Positions 34,869 to 46,416 of a stretch of DNA of 64,000 nt are shown in pieces. Source of the DNA: Halichondria panicea (Eukaryota; Porifera; Demospongiae; Suberitida; Halichondriidae); assembly GCF_963675165.1 (NCBI RefSeq), contig NC_087384.1, positions 6,699,682-6,763,681 on the forward strand, in the 5' to 3' direction. The first letter of the stretch is position 1. Each line of letters starts with the position of its first letter. Under the pieces are notes generated by a model that searched no databases, was not told the origin of the DNA, and saw only the letters and a program-made list of their open reading frames with translations. A program made the translations under genes and the position numbers.

Positions 34869-37045
34869 GTTATAGCCAGCTCAATATTGATATTCATACT
34901 CTGAAGCAGAAGAGGGGTAACAGACACCCAGCTAGAGCAGGAAAAATTGTGGAGCCTGGCTGGTTTACTTGGCAGCTATGATAAGTTTGTTAGAAAGCCA
35001 GGGTTTGATCTCAATAATGCAAATATAGCAGATCTAGAGACCATTGCCTCTAAGCGTAATGGAAATCAACTGGCTATGTGTGAAGCTTTAAGGAAATGGG
35101 AAAATGTCATCCATGACTTCACTTACAGGTCGTTGTTGGAGATTTTGATTAGTCTTCGTGAAGGAGCTTTGGCTGACCAAGTGTGTAGGACTTGTGAGTT
35201 ACTTTATAAATAGCTACAGTGTTTTCATCATTTCTTGTGCTCCAGTCATCCAGACACAAGCCAGTGAGCTGAATAAAGAAGACGCTGTGTCCTTGTCACC
35301 TGCACCACGTTAGTAGATCAGATGGAGTTATCAAGCTGGTTATTAATTTTGTCTCTCGTACTATAGGTCGGACACGGCCACCGATTCGTGACACAGTGAA
35401 ACCAAATTCCTTGGCGACAGGTAGGCGACAGGTAATTGTTTACATACACAAACATGCTATGTTATATTAGGCACTAGAACTGCTGACCGAATAAAAAGAT
35501 TTGAGATGCGGTTCATTAATCTACGAAAGAGAGCTCTCAAAGAGGTAACTGAGAATGGAGTAACTGTGACTGAGTTTCGCCAAACACTCATGACGTTACC
35601 AAGCCCTATCACAAATGAAAACGAAGATTTCATCAAATCAAAATATCCTTTGTTTGAAGACGCTAAATCGGTCGAAAGCATCTTTCTGCATCTCAATTTC
35701 TACCTAAGCTTTATCGATTTCAGCCTTCTTGAGCATATCATAGAGCAATTTGGTAGTGATAGTCTGAAACGAGACATGAGCAGCTATGCAGAAGACATGG
35801 GACACTTCAGAATGAACACCCCCGTTAGCGAAGCACTTGACCATCTACCGAGAAATTCAGATCCTCCTGCTGGTTACTCTCGTCTAAAAGCGAAATTAGA
35901 TTTTGATGTTAAAACTGCAACTCTTGAAGATGTAGACACGTACAGGAAACGTTTTGCTAGTGATTTCTTGCTCTCCCAGCTAGCCCTTTCTTTGTTTGAC
36001 CTCCAGGAGAGCTCACTACTGTTTACATGGCTAGTGCCTGCTGCTGTAGGAGCAATGATCAGTGATCAAGTGCAGAAGAAAAGTTCTTCTTTCTTTTTAA
36101 GCAACAATATTCTTAAGCTATCACTCGAAGGAGAATGTCTCTACCCAATGGTAAAGGTAAGTGTTTAATTCTGCCCCTAATCCCAATGAATTTTGTCTCT
36201 ACAGGTTAGTCAGTCAGGTACAGAGGGATCTGGTGGTGCTATGATTGAAGCTGGAGCTTCGATCACTCGTAAACCACATCAAAGGATAGCGGAGCGAATC
36301 AACCTCGGACCTCATCATCGTGGACTGGCTATTGTTGTACCACTCCGTCTGTTGTTGGACCTAACGGACGTGCTCACGAGGATATTGGGATTTGCTGTTT
36401 ACAATCCTCAAGATGAACGATTCCTAAAGTCATACATGCAAGCTGTAGATCTGGAGCTGAAACACCATCCCATATTAGTGGTGGTATCTGGAGATGGAGT
36501 GAGTGGTAATCTTCTACGCACTAATTGTGATCTATACACTGATATTGGTGTCATCGACATCAAGGAAGATATTATGGCACCACTATTCCCTCCTATTGCC
36601 ACACACCTTGCTGACAACCCAAAGATATTCCTGTTTATTACCTTATCCGACAGAGGGTGGCACACATCGTAGAGGACAAACTGGCAAACCCTTTTATGTC
36701 TGTGCAAAAGATTTTCACTTCAATTAGCGACCAGCTCAGCTTCCTTACCATTACTGTGATCGACCGTCTCAAGGAGCCAGTCTACTTGCATCCTCGTGGA
36801 TCTAAGCTAATTGGAACTCACAGCATATCACAAGGTATAGTCACATGTCTATAATGTATCCACACACTTCACATCATGCCTCACTCCTCACATTAGAATC
36901 ATCCGAGGAGTCCGATACTCTATCACATTTAGGTGGACTATCAACCGCTGAACAATCGCATCTACTGGAACAACCAACTGAGAAGCTCAAGACTGAAGTA
37001 TCACCCGAGTCGAGTGAGAAACTCGAAATTGATGAGGACTTATAG
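34869..37045 (+). pseudogene. Array unit 8: lost start codon, several breaks
   Basis: The ATGGCTACAAGA that opens every other unit is deleted (GTCTACAAGTTATAGCC), and the Death-fold exon has two more small deletions (near 34914 and 34935) before it becomes readable to 35193. Linker 35246-35308 has a C in place of the last exonic G before the donor. Linker 3 (35367-35420) and the middle exon (35471-36156) are open. The caspase exon 36205-36834 lost about 80 bp between the KIF strand and the p10-like strand and is frameshifted near 36640. Tail 36897-37045 is open. The Death fold shares the rare ETIASKRNGNQ segment with unit 13; the middle exon resembles unit 6. Confidence 0.8.
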
Positions 37046-37195
37046 TGGTTACCTTATTATTATATACAACGCACCTGTATAATCATGTGTAATTCTGTTC
37101 GAGCAAATTCTTTATATTTTTTTGTACAAATTGCAAGTAATTATTGAAACAGCACATGAGATCAAATGACAAAATGACTAATGAAACAGAGCTAG

Positions 37196-37324
37196 CTACT
37201 CAACGCTAGGTTTAGGGTCTGTTGGTCTGTCAGTGAGTAGTATGCCCAGTGTGAACACTAAACTGAGAGCTGCCACTGCCACTGCTGCCAGGTAGATGTG
37301 GTGGGCCGCCACTGTCCTGTCAGT
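37196..37324 (-). pseudogene. Antisense TMEM248-type terminal exon, copy before unit 9
   Basis: Open, with an intact acceptor. It shares the GGTAGATG variant with the copy before unit 7. Confidence 0.78.
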
Positions 37325-37463
37325 CTGTGTGTGGAGCAGGAGGTGTGTGTGTGCATCTTTGTAAAGCTAATTTGTTTCCAATGAATAAAATTATTTATAA
37401 CAATTATTTCCACAGGAATGCAGGGGGTGCAAAATAAGGGGTGGGTCTTGTAGAGTCTACAAG

Positions 37464-40214
37464 ATGGCTACAAGATATAGCCAGCTCAATATTGATATTG
37501 ATACTCTGAAGCAGAAGACTGGGGTAACAGACACCCAGCTAGACCAAAGAATTGAGCAGGAATAATTGTGGAGCCTGGCTGGAGTACTTGGCAGCTATAA
37601 AAAGTTTGTTAGAAGCTCAGGATTTGATCTCAATAATGCTGATATAGAGGATCTGAAGGAATGTGCCTCCAAGCATGGCAATCAACAAGCCATGTATGAA
37701 GCTTTAATGAAATGGGGAAAATTCATCCGTGACTTTACTTATCGGTCGTTGTTGGAGATTTTGATTGGTCTTCGTGAAGGAGCTTTGGCTGACCAAGTGT
37801 GTAGGACTTGTGAGTTACTTTATAAATAGCTACAATCTGTGTTTTCATCATTTCTTGTGCTCCAGTCATCCAGACACAAGCCAGTGAGCGGAATAAAGAA
37901 GACGCTGTGTCCTTGTCACCTGCACCAGGTTAATAGCTCAGTATAGCATGGATTCAAGTAATTTTCCTTGTAACATAGATAGAAAACCACTTCTGACAGG
38001 GCCACCAATTCATGACGTACTTCAACCGAATTTGGGGACAGGTAATCTTTTAACGTAGTTGTGATGTAGTAACGTACATACATTTCATTAGGCACTACAA
38101 CTGCTGACCACATAGACAAATTTGAGACGAGGTTTATAGATCTACGAAAGATGGCTCTCAAAGAAATAACTGAGAAGCGAATACCTGTGACTGAGTTCCG
38201 CCAAACACTCATGATAATGCCAAGCTCCATCAAAAATGAAAACAAAGATTTTATCAAATCAAACTATTCCTTGTTTGAAGAAGCTAAATCGATTGAAAGC
38301 ATATTTTTGGAGATCAATTTCTACCTAAGCTTTATTGATTTCAGCCTTCTTGAGCATAATTATCATAGAGCAATTTGGTAGTGATAGTCTGAAACAAGAC
38401 ATGAGCAGCTATGCAGAAGACATGAGACAGTTCAGAATGAACACCCCCGTTAGCGAAGCACTTGACCATCTTCCAAGAAATTCAGATACTCCTGCTGGTT
38501 ACTCTCGTTTAACATTGAAATTAGATGTTGATGTTCATACTGCAACTCTTGAAGATGTAGACACATACAGGAAACGTTTCGCTAGTGAATTCTTGCTCTC
38601 CCAGCTAGCCCTTTCTTTGTTTGACCTCCAGGAGAGCTCACTACTGGTTACATGGCTAGTGCCTGCTGCTGTAGGAGCAATGATCAGTGACCAAGTGCAC
38701 AAGACAACAGCTTCCTTCTTTTTAAGCAACGGTATTCTCAAGCTATCACTTGAAGGAGAATGTCTCTACCCAATGGTAAAGGTATGTGTTTAATTCTGCT
38801 CCTTAATTCAATGATGTTTTCCTCTATACAGGTTACATGTAGTCAATCAGATACAAGGGAATCTAGTAGTCCTGCGATTGAAGCTGGAGCTAGTTTTACC
38901 CCTCTTGTACCACATCAAAATGAAATGAAAGGAATAATCGACCTCGGACCTAATCATCGTGGACTGGCTATTGTTGTACCATATTTTGATTCGTTATTGA
39001 ACATAACGAACATTCTCAGGGAGACTTTGAGATTTACTGTTTACGAGCCTCAAGATAAACCATCCCTAAACTCATACATGCAAGCTGTAGATCTGGAGCT
39101 GAAACACCATCCCATAATAGTGGTGGTAGATGGACATGGGGGGAGGGGTAATCTTCTACGCACTGATATTGGTGTCATCGACATCAAGGAAGATATTATG
39201 GCACCACTATTCCCTCCTATTGGCACACACCTTGCTGACAACCCAAAGATATTCCTGTTTATTGGCTCTTCTGAATGCCTTTCCTTTGTCGAAGTTGATA
39301 CAATCTGGGACAACTGCATTTTTTGTTTTATTACATGTAATGATGAGATACGGATGACAGACATCGTACATGAAGAACTGGTATCCCCTTCTATGTCCGT
39401 ACAAGAGATCTTCACTTCAATTAGCGACATCCTTCAACCCGCTGCTACAATAACTGTGATCAACCATCTCAAGGAGCCAGTTTACTTATATCCTGATGGA
39501 TCTGACAGATTAGCCTATTTTGATTTATCCTCATTTGTCTCACTCCCACCACTCCATCGAAGGCTACTACAAGGTATAGTCAGGGTTCTATCTAGTGGGG
39601 GGGGGGGGGCCGGGGGGAAGCTTCCCCCCCAAACTATCCATTTTCCCCCCAAACCTTCCAGCTTCCCCCCCAAACCTTCCAACTTCCCCCCTGGTACCTT
39701 CTTGCACTGTACTAATACCATAGATACTATATTCCTGTAGTATCTATGGACTGTACTATAATAGAATAATGCTTTAATAATTATACACATTTGTGAACCT
39801 CTATTTGTGCACCTCAAATTTTTAAGTAAAAGACCTTATTTGGTTCAAATTGCGTCTCTGGCCATCTAGAATAAAAAATTTTCCAGGGGAGGACCCCTGG
39901 ACCCCCCTTTCAGCCTATGGCTCGTGCTTTGCACTCGCCGTAGGCTTCCCCCCACAAAATATTCCCCCCCCCCAAAATATTTCTTCTAGATAGAACCCTG
40001 ATATAATAGTCATATGTCTATAATGTATTCACACACTTCACTCCCCACATTAGAATCATCCGAGGAGTCCGATAGTGAATCACATCTACTGGAACAATCA
40101 ATCGACGTTACTGGTCTGGAGCCTGATACTGAACGTCTACAGGTACAACCAATCAAGAAAGCTGATACTGAGCTATTGCTAAATTCTTCAACATCAAAGT
40201 GCATTATAATTTAA
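37464..40214 (+). pseudogene. Array unit 9: His-bearing copy, nonsense plus frameshift
   Basis: Exons 37464-37809, 37866-37928, 37979-38041, 38092-38781, 38832-39573, 40054-40214. There is a TAA at 37563-37565 (GAA CAA to GAA TAA) in the Death fold and an extra ATTAT near 38356 in the middle exon. The caspase exon is open and keeps a histidine (codon 39135-39137) in DGHGGRG, while the Cys-loop is IGSSECLSF. The tail exon is open and unusual (SIDVTGLEPDTERLQVQPIK). It shares the inverted-repeat insertion of unit 4, so the two descend from one event. Confidence 0.8.
39581..40000. mobile_element. Terminal-inverted-repeat element (unit 9)
   Basis: Same termini (CAGGGTTCTATCTAG / CTAGATAGAACCCTG) and same insertion site as in unit 4, but with only about two copies of the C-rich minisatellite. 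The shared site shows the element was inserted once and then duplicated with the unit. Confidence 0.75.
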
Positions 40215-40311
40215 TTACTATCCGTATAATTGCAAAACTTAATTTTATGACAACAGCACATGAAATCAAACGATCATAATTATGACAAAATGACTAATGA
40301 AACAGAGCTAG

Positions 40312-40440
40312 CTACTCAACGCTAGGTTTAGGGTGTGTTGGTCTGTCAGTGAGTAGTATGCCCCGTGTGAACACTAGACTGAGAGCTGCCACCGCCACTG
40401 CTGCCAGGTACATGTGGTGGGCCGCCACTCCCTTGTCAGA
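40312..40440 (-). pseudogene. Antisense TMEM248-type terminal exon, copy before unit 10
   Basis: Identical in the visible variants (SDKGVAA and FTRGILL) to the copy before unit 5, as expected from the block duplication. Frame and acceptor are intact. Confidence 0.8.
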
Positions 40441-40569
40441 CTGTGTGTGGAGGTGTGTGTGTGCATCTTTGTACATGCTACAATGAATAAAATTATTTAT
40501 AACAATTATATTTCCACAGGAATGCATGCGGTGGTGTAAAATAAGGGGTGGGTCTTGTAAGTCTACAAG

Positions 40570-42983
40570 ATGGCTACAAGATATAGCCAGCTCAATATTG
40601 ATATTCATACTCTGAAGCAGAAGACTGGGGTAACAAACAGACACCCAGCTAGACCAAAGAATTGAGCAGGAACAATTGATGAGCTTAGCCAGTTTACTTG
40701 GCAGCTATGAAAAGTTTGTCCCAGGATTTAATCTCAATAATTCTGATACAGCGGATCTGAAGGATTGTGCCTTTAGGAGTGGCTATCGACAGGCTATGTA
40801 TGAAGCTTTGAAGAAATGGGACAACAAAATCCTTGACTTCACTTATCGGTCGTTGTTGGAAATTTTGATTAGTCTTTGTGAAGGAGCTTTGGCTGACCAA
40901 GTGTGTAGGACTTGTGAGTTACTTTATAAATAGCTAATCTGTGTTTTCATCATTTCTTGTGCTCCAGTCATCCAGACACAAACCAGTGAGCTGAATAAAG
41001 AAGACGCTGTGTCCTTGTCACCTGCACCAGGTTAGTAGCTCTTATTATCCAGCACTTTATATTTATATTTCCGATACTATAGGTCGATCACCTCTGACAG
41101 AGCCACCAATTCTTGATCCAATTGAACCAAATTTGTTGGCAACAGGTAATCTTTTAACGTACATGTAGTTTTGACATGATAAGTCATGTCCATTTCATTT
41201 TATTAGGCACTGCAACTGCTGACTGCATACAACAATTTGAGACGAGATTTATGGTTCTACAAAAGATAGCTCTTAAAGAAATAACTGAGAAGCGAATACC
41301 TGTGACTGAGTTCCGCCAAGCACTCATGATAATGCCAAGCTCCATCAAAAGTGAACACAAAGTTTTTATCTTATCAAAACATTCCTTGTTTGAAAAAGCA
41401 GAATCGATCGAAAGCATATTTGTGCATCTCAGTTTCTACCTAAGCTTTATTGATTTCAGCCTTCTTGAGCATATCATAGAGCAATTTTGTAGTGATAGTC
41501 TGAAACGAGACATGAGCAGCTATGCAAAAGACATGAGACAGTTCAGAATGAACACCCCCGTTAGCGAAGCACTTGACCATCTACCGAGAAATTCAGATCC
41601 TCCTGCTGGTTACTCTCGTCTAAAAGCGAAATTAGATTTTGATGTTAAAACTGCAACTCTTGAAGATGTAGACACGTACAGGAAACGTTTTGCTAGTGAT
41701 TTCGCACTCTCCCAGCTAGCTCTTTCTTTGTTTGACCTCCAGGAGAGCTCACTACTGGTTACATGGCTAGTCCCTGCTGCTGTAGGAGCAGTGATCAGTG
41801 ACCAAGTGCAGAAGAAAAGTTCTTCTTTCTTTTTAATCAACAATATTCTCAAGCTATCACTCGAAGGAGAATGTCTCTACCCTTTCATGCCGATGGTAAA
41901 GGTAAGTGTTTAATTCTGCCCCTAATCCGATGAATTTTGTCTCTACAGGTTAGTCAGTCAGGTACAGAGGGATCTGGAGGTGCTATGATTGAAGCTGGAG
42001 CTTCGATCACTTGTAAACCACATCAAAGGATAGCGGAGCGAATCAACCGCAAACCTAATCATCATGGACTGGCTATTGTTGTACCATTCCGTTCGTTGTT
42101 GGACCTAACGGCTGTGCTCGCATGGAAATTGAGATTTGCTGTTTACGAGCCTCAAGATAAAACATCCCTAACGTCATCCATGCAAGCTGTAGATCTGGAG
42201 CTGAAACACCATCCCATATTAGTGGTGGTATATGGACTTAGAGAGGGTAATCATTTATACACTGATATTGGTCACATCGACATCAAGGAAGATATTATGG
42301 CACCACTATTCCCTCCTATTGCCACACACCTTGCTGACAAACCAAAGATATTCCTGTTTGTTGTCAATTCCAACTCCTCTGAACGCCATGCTCCTCTGCA
42401 TTTCGTTGAAGCAATCTGGGAAAACTACATTATTGGTTATATTGGATGTGATTATCTGCGGAGGGCGGGAGACATCGTAGAGAAATCTCCTTCTATGTCC
42501 GTGCAAAACATCTTCACTTCAATTAGCCACAAGCTTCAACCCCTCCATGATGTGCTGAGGGTGGCAGACATCGTAGAGGACGAACTGGCACACCCTTCTA
42601 TGTCCGTGCAAGAGATCTTCACTTCAATTAGCGACAAACTTCCACCCCATGCTACCATGACTGTGATCGACCGTCTCAAGGAGCCAGTTTACTTGCATCC
42701 TCATGGATCAGAGTTAATGGAAACTCACAGCAGAACACAAGGTATAGTCGACTACATGTCTATAATGTATTCACACACTTCACGTCATGCCTCACTCCCC
42801 ACATTAGAATCAACCGAGGAGTCCGGTTTTCTGTCACGTGTACGTCAACTATCAATCGCTGCCAAGGAGCCTGATACTGAATCACATCTACTGGAACAAC
42901 CAATCAAGAAGCTCGAAACTAAACTATCACCAAAGCAATCGAAGGGAGTCCCCAAACAAGCTGAGTCGAGTGATGAACTCTAA
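40570..42983 (+). pseudogene. Array unit 10: 4-bp insertion in Death-fold exon, rest intact
   Basis: Exons 40570-40913, 40968-41030, 41083-41145, 41207-41901, 41949-42741, 42808-42983. The only break is an extra AACA near 40634 (GGTAACAAACAGAC, where others have GGTAACAGAC). The middle exon (unit 5's sequence without its frameshift) and the caspase exon are open. Loops are YGLREGN and VVNSNSSER. Unit 5 has the mirror situation (intact Death fold, broken middle exon), so each of the pair is disabled by a different small indel. Confidence 0.8.
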
Positions 42984-43472
42984 AAGACTAATTAATAGTG
43001 CTCACCTCATGCTAGTATGAGTCTTTATATTTTTTGTACACATTAATTTGTATTTAATATTGCAATTATTATTATGCCTCGAGGCGTAGATCTTTTTCTT
43101 GAGGGCCTGGTAAGCCACATAACACTCCCCACATACAATAGATAACAATATGCATGTACAAAGAGTCTTTTCTTCTGTTATATGATATAGTTACACTGAA
43201 CCCAACATCTTAATTGGCAGAACCAATTTTCAATCCTCACAAAACACTACAATAGATATTTTTAATAGATGCATGTAAACAAGTTTTTTCTTCTCGGTTA
43301 GTTTATATAGATAAGCTAACTTCAATGTGAAATTCATTATAGAAACTTATTCCCTCTACTATAGCACTCTAGAGCGAAAGCATAACATGACGAGAGGCAT
43401 TAGCACAGTGCAGCTTGCAACACTCGTTGACAACAGCAGACAGTAACAAAATAACTAATGAAACAGAGCTAG
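42984..43472. repeat. Long inter-unit spacer, copy 3
   Basis: Same block as after units 1 and 5, with small deletions (for example GGCCTGG for GGCGTGG, and a missing AATAATA). No gene is seen. Confidence 0.7.
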
Positions 43473-43601
43473 CTACTCAACGCTAGGTTTAGGGTATGTT
43501 GGTCTGTCAGTGAGTAGTATGCCCAGTGTGAACACTAGACTGAGAGCTGCCACCGCCACTGCTGCCAGGTACATGTGGTGGGCCGCCACTGTCTTGTCAG
43601 T
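43473..43601 (-). pseudogene. Antisense TMEM248-type terminal exon, copy before unit 11
   Basis: Open with an intact acceptor (TDKTVAAHH..., tail TDRPTYPKPSVE). The surrounding roughly 300 bp are nearly identical to the region before unit 14, pointing to a recent exchange between these units. Confidence 0.8.
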
Positions 43602-43738
43602 CTGTGTGTGGAGGTGTGTGTGTGTGCATCTTACTTCACTAATTTGTTTCCAATGAATAAAATTATTTAATAACAATATTTCCACAGGAATGCATGCGGA
43701 GGTGCAAAATAAGGGGTGGGTCTTGTAGACTCTACAAA

Positions 43739-45996
43739 ATGGCTACAAGATATAGCCAGCTCAATATTGATACTGATACTCTGAAGCAGAAGACTGGGGT
43801 AACAGACACCCAGCTAGACCAAACAATTGAGCAGGAACAATTGTGGAGCCTGGCTGGTTTACTTGGCAGCTATGATAAGTTTGTTAGAAAGCCAGGGTTT
43901 GATCTCAATAATGCCGATATAGCAGATCTGAAGGATTGTGCCTTTAGGAATGGCTATCAACAGGCCATGTATGAAGCTCTGAGAAAATGGGAAAACATAA
44001 TCCTTGACTTCACTTATCGGTCGTTGTTGGAGATTTTGATTAGTCTTCGTGAAGGAGCTTTGGCTGACCAAGTGTGTAGGACTTGTGAGTTACTTTATAA
44101 ATAACTACAATCTGTGTTTTCATCATTTCTTGTGCTCCAGTCATCCAGACACAAGCCAGTGAGCTGAATAAAGAAAACGCTGTGTCCTTGTCACCTGCAC
44201 CAGGTTAGTAGCTCAGTATAATTATGCATGGATTCAATATTATCAAGCACTTGATAATTATTGTACAATACATAGCTTAGACTATCCCCTCTGGTAATCT
44301 TTTAACGTAGTTTTGATAACTCATGTACATTTTATTTCATTAGGCACTACAACTGCTGACTGCATAAAAAAATTTGAAACGAGGTTTATGGATCTACGAA
44401 AGGTGGCTCTCAAAGAAATAACTGAGAAACAAATATCTGTGACTGATTTCCGCCAAACACTCATGATATTGCCAAGCTCTATGACAAATGAAAATAAAGA
44501 TTTTATCATATCGAAGTATTCCTTGTTTGAAAAAGCAGAGTCAATCGAAAGCATCTTTTTGCATCTCAATTTCTACCTAAGCTTTATTGACTTCAGCCTT
44601 CTTGAGCATATCATAGAGCAATTTGGTAGTGATAGTCTGAAACGAGACATGAGCAGCTATGCAGAAGACATGAGACAGTTCAGAATCAAAACCTCTGTTA
44701 GCAAAGTACTTAACTATCTTCCGAGAATTTCAGATGCTCCTGCAGATCACTCTCGTCTAACAGTGAAGTTTAATGTTGATGTTCAGACTGCAACTCTTGA
44801 AGATGTAGACACATACAGGAAACGTTTCGCTAGTGATTTTTTGCTCTCCCAGCTAGCCCTTTCTTTGTTTGACCTCCAGGAAAGCTCACTACTGGTTACA
44901 TGGCTAGTGCCTGCTGCTGTAGGAGCAATGATCAGTGACCAAGTGCAGAAGAAAACGGCTTCTTTTAACAATATTCTCAAGCTATCACTTGAAGGAGAAT
45001 GTCTCTACCCTTTCATGCCAAAGGTAAAGGTAAGTGTTTAATTCTGCCCCTTATCCGATGAATTTTTTTCTCTACAGGTTAGTCAATCAGAGGGATCTAG
45101 TAGTCCTATGATTAAAGCTGGAGCTATGATGCTCACTCGTAAACCACATCAAAGAATAGCGGATGAAATGAAGCGAACAATCGACATCGAACCTAATCAT
45201 CATGGACTGGCTATTGTTGTACCATATTATACGTTGTTGGACCTAACGAACATGCTCAGGAAGAAATTGAGATTTGATATTTACGAGCCTCGAAATAAAC
45301 GATCCCTAAAGTCATACATGCAAGCTGTAGATCTTGTGGAGCTGAAACACCATCCCATAATAGTGGTGGTATCTGGAGTTGGAGTGAGTGATAATGATCT
45401 ATACACTGTTATTGGTGACATCGACATCAAGGAAGATATTATGGCACCACTATTCCCTCCTATTGCCACACACCTTGCTGACAACCCAAAGATATTCCTG
45501 TTTATTGCCAGATCCGACTCTTCTGAACGCCGTGCTCTACATTTCGTTGAAGCAATCTGGGAAAACTGCATTATTGGTTATATTGCATGTGGTGGTCTCA
45601 GTGTTATGCGGTGGTTGGAACACATCGTACGGGACGAACTGGCATCCTCTTCTATGTCTGTGCAAGAGATCTTCACTTCAATTAGTGACCAACTTCTACC
45701 CATTGTTACCATGACTGTGGTCGACCGTCTCAAGGAGCCATTCTACTTGCATCCTCGTGAACCTGAGCTAATCATCGGATCACAAGGTATAGTCACATGT
45801 CTATAATGATTCACACACTTCACGTCATGCCTCACTCCCCACATTAGAATCATCCGGGGAGTCCAGTTGTCTATCACATTCAAGTGGACTATCAGTCGCT
45901 GAACAATCGCATCTACTGGAACAACCAACCAAGAAGCTCAAGACTGAAGTATCACCTGAGTCGAGTGAGAAACTCCAAATTGATGAAGACTTATAG
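43739..45996 (+). CDS. Array unit 11: Death-domain/pseudocaspase protein, open if linker 3 is skipped, 650 aa
   Basis: Exons 43739-44084, 44141-44203, 44344-45029, 45078-45786, 45848-45996. The second linker exon is reduced to about 13 bp (44280-44292, between TTAG and GTAATC) and would shift frame if spliced in. Because both linkers are phase 1-1, skipping it restores a full frame (1953 nt). The Death fold is the DKFVRKPGFDLNNADIADLKD subtype, almost identical to unit 14. The caspase exon has loops SGVGVSD and IARSDSSER, so no catalytic residues. Its start differs (SEGSSSPMIKAGAMML). The tail is SPESSEKLQIDEDL. Alternatively this is a pseudogene if the remnant is spliced in. Confidence 0.68.
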
Positions 45997-46146
45997 TGCT
46001 CACCTTATTATTATATACAACGCACCTGTATAATCATGTGTAATTCTGTTCGAGCAAATTCTTTATATTTTTTGTACAAATTGCAAGTAATTATTGACAA
46101 CAGCACATGAGATCAAATGACAAAATGACTAATGAAACAGAGCTAG

Positions 46147-46275
46147 CTACTCAACGCTAGGTTTAGGGTCTGTTGGTCTGTCAGTGAGTAGTATGCCCAG
46201 TGTGAACACTAAACTGAGAGCTGCCACTGCCACTGCTGCCAGGTACATGTGGTGGGCCGCCACTGTCCTGTCAGT
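46147..46275 (-). pseudogene. Antisense TMEM248-type terminal exon, copy before unit 12
   Basis: Open, with an intact acceptor. It has the D-R-T-V-A start variant shared with the copies before units 4, 7 and 9, but a normal MYLAAV. Confidence 0.8.
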
Positions 46276-46416
46276 CTGTGTGTGGAGCAGGAGGTGTGTG
46301 TGTGCATCTTTGTAAAGCTAATTTATTTCCAATGAATAAAATTATTTATAACAATATTTCCACAGGAATGCATGTGGAGGTGCAAAATAAGGGGTGGGTC
46401 TTGTAGAGTCTACAAG

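Noticed and set aside
43694-43738. Upstream in-frame ATG (MRRCKIRGGSCRVYK) as the start of array genes
   Set aside because: It is out of frame in units 2 and 13 through single-base changes, while MATRYSQ is kept in nearly all units. The CACAG just upstream is more consistent with a 5' UTR intron acceptor.
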